Both the position numbers and the translations under genes were made by a program. Source: CAYYWV01 sp964531525 (GTDB lineage: Bacteria; Pseudomonadota; Alphaproteobacteria; JAAXGF01). Taken from it: a stretch of DNA of 6,093 nt. Under the pieces are notes generated by a model. That model was not told the DNA's origin. It did not search any database and saw only the letters and a program-made list of their open reading frames with translations. The first letter of the stretch is position 1. Each line of letters begins with the position of its first letter. Of the stretch, positions 1 through 5,262 are shown one piece after another. The DNA is taken from assembly GCA_964531525.1 (NCBI GenBank), contig CAZHDF010000196.1:1-6093 (forward strand), read 5' to 3'.

Positions 1-2
1 GC

Positions 3-74
3 ACGGTGCGAGAAGGGATCGTCGGGAGAGAGGGCGTCGCCGTCGATTCCGCGCGCATGATCGCGTTCTTCTGA
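3..74 (+). CDS. Possible C-terminal end of an upstream gene (partial)
   Basis: From base 3 an open frame runs 23 codons to a TGA at 72-74 and would end in ...SARMIAFF. Most of its third codon positions are G or C, as in the genuine genes here, and it would converge on the minus-strand acetyltransferase that ends at 122. The segment is too short to identify a family. The other two plus frames are also open for much of this stretch: frame 1 closes at 60, and frame 2 runs on past 122. The choice of frame is therefore tentative. If real, the gene starts before the window. Confidence 0.3.
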   Translation, partial: TVREGIVGREGVAVDSARMIAFF

Positions 75-121
75 GCCGATTCGGCAATAATGCTCCCCCT
101 GTTCCTGCCCCTCCGTTGCGA

Positions 122-1249
122 TTACTTTCGATAAGCTCGCTTCGAAGACCTGCTGATGGGGAGCCGCCCCAGCCGCGCCAACTCGCGCTTCGCGGCGCGG
201 CCGCCAACGTGGCGGAGGGCGAGAATCGCGCCGCGAAGGGTGCGGGCATTAAGGGCGATGAGCCCCCAGCGTTCGCGCCGTTTCGCGAGCCACTGGCCCT
301 TGTAGGGATCATCTCCACGCCCGAAGTCGATCTCGCGCACCCGGTCGTGGGCGAGCACGCGCTCGGCGATCTTGCGGGTGAGGATCGAGCCGGGCGAGAG
401 GGCCTTGAAGCGCTCGTCATAGGCGAGCTTGTAGATGGTCGCCTGGCCCGCATGGACGAGCCAGATCTGCGCCGCCGCCGGTGCCCCGTCGATCGTGAGA
501 ACGCCGAGCCGGAGTGCGCCTAGCGCGGCCGCTGCGCGAACGAGCCCGGGGGTGAACTTTGGGTAGGGCTCGGGTTTCTTCCAGCTTCGGGCGTAGATCG
601 ATTCGTAAGCCTCGATCCCGGCGGCGAGATCGTCCGCGCCGTCGATCAGCCGGAATTCGACCGAATGCGCCTTGGCAAGCTTGCGTTCCTTGCGGCGGAC
701 CGTGTTGCGCAGGACCGATGGCCGCCGCGCCATGAAGGCGTCGATCGTGAGCCCCTCGGTCTCTTCGTACCAATTGCCGAACTGGAAAAACGATTGAACG
801 ATGAACCCGCGCCGGCGGAGGGCGGACTCGAGTGCGCAGAACGAAGGATCGGAGGGGTCCATCGTGTCGAGCTGGACGACGTCAGGCCGGGGCCGTTCGT
901 CAGCGATCCTGCGGGCGACGGCGGCGAGCACGGCCTCGGCGTCGGCATCCCCGGCCAGGATCGGCGCGAACAGCATCGAGTACATGTTGGTCAGGCTCGC
1001 GAGCCGGCGCGGGGCCATGATGCCTGCGGGCTCTTCCGCACGCAGAACGACGAGGCCGCGTGCCGGATCGGGGGCGGAGCGGTCCTCCACCGCATAGATC
1101 CGTACCGATGCCCCGGGGTCCAACGTTGTCTCGGCGAGGTTCGCGAACCACGCGCGCGTCGCGTAGAAGCTCTCACGGCCCGCTTGCGCGAATAAGGCCG
1201 CGAAAGCGGACGGCAGGTTGTTAAGGTCGTGGTAAATCCGGACGCGCAT
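122..1249 (-). CDS. GNAT-fold acyltransferase, FemAB/BioF2-like (Acetyltransf_6 type)
   Basis: This 375-residue cytoplasmic protein has no signal peptide and resembles the FemAB/CelD-like branch of GNAT acyltransferases often found in exopolysaccharide and exosortase (XrtA/PEP-CTERM) clusters. Such enzymes transfer an acyl or aminoacyl group to an amine; the substrate here is unknown. The visible family pattern is a basic helix RRPSVLRNTVRRKERKLAK (about 175-193), then a helix with YESIYARSWK (about 215-224). A beta strand AAAQIWLVHAGQATIYKLAYD (about 258-278, quoted here as the region with key residues W263, Y273 and D278) precedes SPGSIL (285-290). The block IDFGRGDDPYKGQWL (307-321) is typical of the C-terminal half. 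The ATG at 1249 is preceded by AGAGG six bases upstream, a credible ribosome site. The gene is divergent from the next acyltransferase, and its 3' end faces the left edge. Fold confidence is high; the reaction is not determined. Confidence 0.85.
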   Translation of the reverse strand: MRVRIYHDLNNLPSAFAALFAQAGRESFYATRAWFANLAETTLDPGASVRIYAVEDRSAPDPARGLVVLRAEEPAGIMAPRRLASLTNMYSMLFAPILAGDADAEAVLAAVARRIADERPRPDVVQLDTMDPSDPSFCALESALRRRGFIVQSFFQFGNWYEETEGLTIDAFMARRPSVLRNTVRRKERKLAKAHSVEFRLIDGADDLAAGIEAYESIYARSWKKPEPYPKFTPGLVRAAAALGALRLGVLTIDGAPAAAQIWLVHAGQATIYKLAYDERFKALSPGSILTRKIAERVLAHDRVREIDFGRGDDPYKGQWLAKRRERWGLIALNARTLRGAILALRHVGGRAAKRELARLGRLPISRSSKRAYRK

Positions 1250-1359
1250 CCTCGGCCTCTGCTATCTTTTCCCTCGCCCGTCGTCCCGCCAGTTCGGCGC
1301 CGGGAGCGACACCGCGAAGCTCCAATGATAGCGAAAAACTGTTTTTAATAGCAGCGTCT

Positions 1360-1365
1360 TATACT
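1360..1365 (+). promoter_or_regulatory. Possible -10 element (TATACT) in the divergent gap
   Basis: TATACT matches the bacterial sigma-70 type -10 consensus at five of six bases. It lies in the AT-richer centre of the gap between the two divergent acyltransferase genes, about 30 bases before the ATG at 1396. No good -35 hexamer is seen 16-18 bases upstream, so this is a weak candidate. The reverse complement at 1325-1330 (TATCAT) could be the counterpart for the minus-strand gene, also without a clear -35. Confidence 0.3.
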
Positions 1366-1395
1366 TATCGCGATGTTCATTGAGAATTGGTTAGA

Positions 1396-2613
1396 ATGCC
1401 CGTCCCGTTACTATATCGAGGCATCGAGGCGCCGCAGGTTATGTTGACTGTCATTCCGAGCCAGGAGAGCGGGGGGGCGGGGGAGATCGCCGCCGATGCG
1501 CCGCGCCTTTCAGTGACGCTGCGGCCGATCCGCGATATCGAAGCGGTCGGTGCTCGATGGCAGGCGTTGGAGGCGCGCGCGTCCGCCTCGTTCTTTCAGT
1601 CCTGGGGCTGGATCGGCTGCTGGCTGCGCTTGCTGCCGCAAGCCACCCGGCCGTGGCTTCTCGAGGTGCACGACGGCGCGACGCTTGTCGCTGTTGGAAC
1701 GCTCGGGCGGCGGGTCTTTTGGCGTCGCGGTCTGATCCGTTCTCAAGGGCTGTTTCTCAACGAAACCGGCGATCCCGCATACGATCGCCTGACGATTGAG
1801 TACAACGGCCTAATGAGCGATCCGGCGCTCGCCGACCGGGTCGCGGAAGCCACGCTCGCGTGGCTGGCGGCGAACGCGCCGGGCTGGGACGAGTTCTTCC
1901 TCAGCGGGCTCCGCCCCGGGCTTGCCGCCCGCTACGAGGCGCTTGCGCCGCGCTATGGACTCCGCCCACGGCTTATCGCCCGCAAGCGCTGCGACTACGT
2001 CGACCTCGGGGCTCTGCGGCGGACGGGAAACGGCTATCTCAATACGCTCAGCCGCAACATGCGCTATCAGCTTCGCCGCGCCCGGCGCTTGTATGGGCTT
2101 GACGAGAGCGCGCGGCCCGCAGTCGCGGGCAGCGTCGACGAAGCGCTCGGCTTTCTCGATCGCCTCAAGGCGCTGCATCAAGCCTCCTGGAAACGGCGAG
2201 GGCAGGCGGGCGCGTTTGCGAGCCGGTTCTTCGAGGACTTCCACCGTACGCTCATTCGCGACCGCTTTGGGGCGGGGGAGATCCAGTTGCTGCGGATCGG
2301 TCCCGCAAGGGATCCGATCGGCTATCTCTACAACTTCGTCAAGAACGATCGAGTCTACGCTTATCAGAGCGGCTTTCGCTATGATGGCGACCCCAAGCGC
2401 AAGCCCGGTGTCGTCAGCCACGTCATGGCGATCGAGCACAACCTGCGGTCCGGCGCACAAGTGTACGATTTTATGGCCGGCGAAGGCCAGCACAAGGCGA
2501 GCCTCGGCACTCATGCGACCGAGCTCGTATGGCTCGCTCTCCAACGCGACCGGCTGCGCTTCCGGATCGAAGAAGGTCTGCGCGCCGTCAAGCGAAAGGT
2601 GAGAGGAGCATGA
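1396..2613 (+). CDS. GNAT-fold acyltransferase, CelD/BcsL-like
   Basis: This 405-residue cytoplasmic protein belongs to the CelD/FemAB-like GNAT group found with cellulose and exopolysaccharide genes. The acyl acceptor is unknown. Residue positions count from the ATG at 1396. The N-terminal half contains ASASFFQSWGWIGCWL (about 63-77), a common opening block of this family. The C-terminal half has the basic helix SRNMRYQLRRARRLY (219-233), LKALHQASWKRRG (257-269), the strand pair around Y321-Y330 (YAYQSGFRYD), the PGVV segment (337-340), and DFMAGEGQHKASLG (358-371). The start is uncertain. TTG at 1387 and ATG at 1396 or 1441 are all in frame. 1396 has a GAGAA nine bases upstream, but the codons between 1396 and 1440 include rare ones (tta, cta), and conserved sequence begins only near residue 38, so 1441 (390 residues) is a real alternative. 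The stop overlaps the next ATG by 4 bases, so the pair is probably co-translated. It is not a close copy of the minus-strand GNAT. Confidence 0.83.
   Translation: MPVPLLYRGIEAPQVMLTVIPSQESGGAGEIAADAPRLSVTLRPIRDIEAVGARWQALEARASASFFQSWGWIGCWLRLLPQATRPWLLEVHDGATLVAVGTLGRRVFWRRGLIRSQGLFLNETGDPAYDRLTIEYNGLMSDPALADRVAEATLAWLAANAPGWDEFFLSGLRPGLAARYEALAPRYGLRPRLIARKRCDYVDLGALRRTGNGYLNTLSRNMRYQLRRARRLYGLDESARPAVAGSVDEALGFLDRLKALHQASWKRRGQAGAFASRFFEDFHRTLIRDRFGAGEIQLLRIGPARDPIGYLYNFVKNDRVYAYQSGFRYDGDPKRKPGVVSHVMAIEHNLRSGAQVYDFMAGEGQHKASLGTHATELVWLALQRDRLRFRIEEGLRAVKRKVRGA
2597..2603 (+). promoter_or_regulatory. Ribosome binding site fixing the AsnB-like start
   Basis: AGGTGAG ends six bases before the ATG at 2610, and a second AGGAG (2604-2608) lies almost against it. 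Both sit inside the last codons of the acyltransferase gene. This supports ATG 2610 over the longer in-frame reading from 2529, whose first 27 residues are read from inside the upstream gene and are unlike any AsnB N-terminus. Confidence 0.6.
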
Positions 2614-4502
2614 GTGGGCTATGCGGTTGGATCGACGGTCGCGCGGCGACCAAGGACGCGCTTCGGGTCATTGACTGCATGGCGGCGGAAATCGCCCTGT
2701 TGCCGACCGCAGCAATAGAGAGCGCAGCCGGCGAAGGCCGCGCGCTCGCCGTCGGCGGACCGGACGCCGACCGCCACTTGGTCGCGGAGGGGGCGGTCTG
2801 GGCCGCGATTACGGGCCAGCCGCGGTGGAGCCACCCCGATCTTGCGGCCGTTGCCGAAGCCGAAGATCACGCCCGTGCGCTCGCCGCCGCTTATGCGCGT
2901 TATGGGACCGATCTGTTTGACCATTTGCACGGTCCCTGGGCGCTCGCGGTGATTGATGCGCGCCGAAAGCGCTGCCTCATTGCGATTGATCGCTTGGCGA
3001 TCCATCCGCTTTGCTATGCGACCACGGCGGACGGCGGCGTCGTGTTCGGAACAACGACCGATAGCGTTCGCGTCCATCCATCGGTGTGTGCGACGGTCTC
3101 GCCGCAAGCGATGTTCGATTATCTGTTTCTCACCCGGGTTCCTGCGCCGCTTACCATATACCGCGAGATCGCCAAGCTGTTCCCGGGCGAGTACGCGCTT
3201 CTCTCCGACGGAGAGGCCGTGACCCGGCCATACTGGAGTCTCGCCTATCAAAACCTCGCCCACGCCGATCTCGATGAACTCGCGACCGAGCTCAAGGCGG
3301 TGCTGCGCCAGGCGATCGCCCGGGCGGAGGAGCAAAGCGGGGCATCGACGATTGGAAGCTATCTCAGCGGCGGTGTCGACAGCTCGACCGTGACCGGTCT
3401 TCTCGCCGAGCACAGGGGCGGCGCGGTCGACGCCTTCGGGGTCGGCTTCGATTTGGACGCGTACGACGAGATGGCCTACGCTCGCGCTGCGGCGCGCCAT
3501 TTCGGCGTTCGGTTGCACGAGTATACCGTTACGCCGCAGGATATCGTCGATGCCGCGCCCATGATCGCAGCCGCCTATGACGAGCCGTTCGGCAACTCGT
3601 CGGCGATCGCCGCCTATTGCTGCGCGCGGACCGCGCGCGAGCACGGCATCGAACGCCTGCTCGCCGGGGACGGCGGCGACGAGCTGTTCGCGGGCAATGC
3701 GCGCTACCTCAGCCAGAAGGTTTTCGAGATCTGGGGGAGAATCCCTGCGTGGCTGAGACGCGGCGTGATCGAGCCCGTGGTCTGGGGCGTTCCCGGCGGC
3801 GCGGCGATTCCGCCGCTGCGAAAGGCGCGGAGCTATATCCGGCGGGCGAGCATCCCCTTGCCGGACCGACTCGAGAGCTACAATCCCCTAAACGAGGTTG
3901 CGCTCACAGAATGCTTCGAGCCCGACCTCGCCGCCGAGATCGACCGCGACGGCCCGCTCGCCATCAACCGGATGCATTATTCGGCGACACGGTCGCAGTC
4001 GCCGCTCCACTGCATGATGCACCTCGATCTCAGAACGGTGATCGCCGACGACGACCTCCGCAAGGTGCGGCGGACGGCAATGCTCGCCGGCGTCGACGTT
4101 CGCTTTCCTCTCCTTGAGGAGGAGGTTGTCGGGTTCTCGGCGAAGGTGCCGCCGGCGGCTCTGATCAAGGGAACGAAACTCCGCCATTTTTTCAAATGGG
4201 CGCTCAGAGACTTCCTCGCTCCCGAGACTCTCCGCAAGAAGAAGCACGGATTCGGGCTCCCGTTCGGCCACTGGCTGAAGAGCGATCCGGCCTTGCAGGC
4301 GATTGCCTACGACAGCCTCTCGACGCTCAAAAGGCGCGGTCTCTTGCGGCCTGCGTTCATTGATTCGGCGATCGAGATGCACCGCACAGGGCATGCTTCG
4401 CTGCACGGCGAGCTCGTTTGGGTGTTGATGATGCTCGCGCTATGGCTTGACTCCCGCGCCGCGGCGGCGAAGGCCGCGGATCAGACCAGTGCCGCCTCAT
4501 GA
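2610..4502 (+). CDS. Asparagine-synthetase-like amide synthetase with degenerate glutaminase domain
   Basis: This 630-residue protein has the two-domain layout of AsnB. An N-terminal class II glutamine amidotransferase domain spans about 1-210 and an ATP-dependent synthetase domain about 225-620. The synthetase half looks intact: PP-loop SGGVDSS (253-259) for ATP, DEPFGNSSAIAAY (about 328-340), LLAGDGGDELFAG (350-362), and the basic RKKKHGFGLPFGHWLK (542-557), a block typical of the AsnB paralogues of exopolysaccharide clusters. The glutaminase half does not look functional. MSGLCG aligns with the usual MCGIxG, giving Ser2 in place of the nucleophilic Cys2. RGPD reads GGPD (49-52), NGE reads TGQ (68-70), and no HxRLSI block is seen. 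The enzyme may therefore use free ammonia or another amine, as the family members beta-lactam synthetase and carbapenam synthetase form amides without glutaminase activity. It probably activates a carboxylate by adenylation; the substrate is unknown. The 4-base overlap with the acyltransferase suggests one operon. True asparagine synthesis is possible but less likely. Confidence 0.87.
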   Translation: MSGLCGWIDGRAATKDALRVIDCMAAEIALLPTAAIESAAGEGRALAVGGPDADRHLVAEGAVWAAITGQPRWSHPDLAAVAEAEDHARALAAAYARYGTDLFDHLHGPWALAVIDARRKRCLIAIDRLAIHPLCYATTADGGVVFGTTTDSVRVHPSVCATVSPQAMFDYLFLTRVPAPLTIYREIAKLFPGEYALLSDGEAVTRPYWSLAYQNLAHADLDELATELKAVLRQAIARAEEQSGASTIGSYLSGGVDSSTVTGLLAEHRGGAVDAFGVGFDLDAYDEMAYARAAARHFGVRLHEYTVTPQDIVDAAPMIAAAYDEPFGNSSAIAAYCCARTAREHGIERLLAGDGGDELFAGNARYLSQKVFEIWGRIPAWLRRGVIEPVVWGVPGGAAIPPLRKARSYIRRASIPLPDRLESYNPLNEVALTECFEPDLAAEIDRDGPLAINRMHYSATRSQSPLHCMMHLDLRTVIADDDLRKVRRTAMLAGVDVRFPLLEEEVVGFSAKVPPAALIKGTKLRHFFKWALRDFLAPETLRKKKHGFGLPFGHWLKSDPALQAIAYDSLSTLKRRGLLRPAFIDSAIEMHRTGHASLHGELVWVLMMLALWLDSRAAAAKAADQTSAAS

Positions 4503-4524
4503 CGGTCTCCCGGGCGCGCGGCAC

Positions 4525-4537
4525 AGCGCGAGGCGCT
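4525..4537. repeat. Short inverted repeat (AGCGC-GAG-GCGCT)
   Basis: A perfect 5-base stem with a 3-base loop lies 23 bases after the AsnB-like stop codon. No run of T follows, so it is not a convincing intrinsic terminator. It may slow or end transcription weakly, stabilise the mRNA 3' end, or be chance in GC-rich sequence. Confidence 0.35.
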
Positions 4538-4555
4538 CGGACGTCTGCGCACAAG

Positions 4556-4570
4556 ACCACAGGCTGTGGT
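4556..4570. repeat. Inverted repeat (ACCACAG-G-CTGTGGT), possible operator or hairpin
   Basis: Two perfect 7-base arms flank a single central G. The site lies in the gap between the AsnB-like gene and the lectin-like gene, 62 bases before the GTG start. As RNA it would fold into a 6-base stem with a GGC loop; as DNA it has the symmetry of a dimeric regulator site. TATCAT (4570-4575), which overlaps its last base, resembles a -10 element, but no -35 is recognisable at a suitable distance. There is no following T-run, so a terminator is unlikely. Confidence 0.4.
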
Positions 4571-4618
4571 ATCATGCGATCATTCGATCGAGCGTTGTCC
4601 TTAATCTTTTGTATTCAT

Positions 4619-4624
4619 GGGGGA
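4619..4624 (+). promoter_or_regulatory. Ribosome binding site supporting the GTG start at 4633
   Basis: GGGGGA is a purine-rich site ending eight bases before the GTG at 4633. It supports this non-ATG start, which also places a proper signal peptide at the N-terminus. The nearby ATG at 4617 is in another frame, and the TTG at 4609 in the right frame has no comparable site. Confidence 0.5.
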
Positions 4625-4632
4625 TCTTTCTC

Positions 4633-5262
4633 GTGAACCAGAGACTGGGCCTTCGTCTTTGGCTGCTCGCGGCATTGATTTCGCCCTTTGCCTCAGGCGG
4701 CGTCTCGGCCCAGACGCTTTATGACACGCCAGTCTATTTTGCGCCCAATGACACCTATTACGAGCTTGTGCATATTCCTACCGCATACAAAGGACAGTTT
4801 GGAAGAGATGAAACCGGTTGGCCTCAGGTCCGTAAGCTCGCTGCAAGCCGAGTCTACAAAGGACGGCACGGTCGGCTCGCGATCGTCAAGTCCAAGGCGG
4901 TCAACGATTTTCTTCGCGACACTTTCAAGCCCGATATGCCGGCATGGATAGGTCTTCGGTTTTTTTGTAAGTATCGTAAATTTGTTTGGGTTGATGGGGA
5001 AGTATTGAAGCCCGGAGATTATCGGAATTTCGGCGTGGTTTGGAATCGGGAAGCTATGGGCGATGTAGGCAGGTCGAAATGTTCCTCTGTGCCAGGCTGG
5101 CAGCCGGTTCATTATTGGCCGGCCATCAATCGAGGGGGATGGGGTAGCGAGGCGCACATGGAGCGATTCGGGTTCCACTGGAACGCGAACGGGTTCGGCA
5201 AGCACTGGCGCTTGTTCTTCGTCGAGTATCCGCCGCCGAAGAAGCCGAAGAAGGCCAAATGA
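4633..5262 (+). CDS. Secreted C-type-lectin-like domain protein
   Basis: This 209-residue protein starts with GTG and carries a Sec-type signal peptide: basic MNQRLGLR, a hydrophobic core WLLAALISPFA, and a VSA-QT cleavage site after residue 26. The mature part has the order of landmarks of a C-type-lectin-like fold. There is a first helix region GWPQVRKLAASRVYKG (62-77), then GRLAIVKSKAVNDFLRDTF (80-98), corresponding to the common GHLA-x-v-x-s-x-x-e-n-x-F-l pattern. WIGL (105-108), WVDG (119-122) and a closing strand HWRLFFVEYP (191-200) follow. Cys112 and Cys150 could form a disulfide but are not at the classical cysteine positions. No EPN, QPD or WND calcium/sugar-binding motif is seen, so sugar binding is not shown. 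The tail PPPKKPKKAK is very basic. The interior of the gene (about 4900-5100) is much richer in A and T than its neighbours, which suggests foreign origin. It overlaps the next gene by 4 bases. Binding an exported glycan or envelope partner is an inference from fold and neighbourhood. Confidence 0.72.
   Translation: MNQRLGLRLWLLAALISPFASGGVSAQTLYDTPVYFAPNDTYYELVHIPTAYKGQFGRDETGWPQVRKLAASRVYKGRHGRLAIVKSKAVNDFLRDTFKPDMPAWIGLRFFCKYRKFVWVDGEVLKPGDYRNFGVVWNREAMGDVGRSKCSSVPGWQPVHYWPAINRGGWGSEAHMERFGFHWNANGFGKHWRLFFVEYPPPKKPKKAK

Noticed and set aside
75..85. GCCGATTCGGC hairpin as a terminator between convergent genes
   Set aside because: The stem is only four bases with a three-base loop, and no T-run follows on either strand.
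1810..2544. 244-codon minus-strand open frame inside the CelD-like gene
   Set aside because: It mirrors conserved acyltransferase blocks on the plus strand and has no independent evidence.
2529..2609. Longer N-terminus for the AsnB-like protein
   Set aside because: The extra 27 residues are Arg-rich and encoded within the upstream gene in another frame. The ribosome site and the MSGLCG start fit ATG 2610.
2619..3644. 341-codon open frame on the minus strand inside the AsnB-like gene
   Set aside because: It lies wholly opposite a well-supported AsnB-like CDS. Its protein is rich in Arg and shows no family pattern. Long antisense frames are expected in GC-rich coding DNA.
2610..4502. Lasso-peptide cyclase role for the AsnB-like protein
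   Set aside because: No precursor peptide, RRE protein or leader peptidase is visible nearby. The C-terminal KKKHGFGLPFGHWL block is of the exopolysaccharide AsnB type.
4447..4632. Longer N-terminus for the lectin-like protein
   Set aside because: This stretch overlaps the end of the AsnB-like gene and would bury the signal peptide. GTG 4633 has a ribosome site and gives a normal leader.
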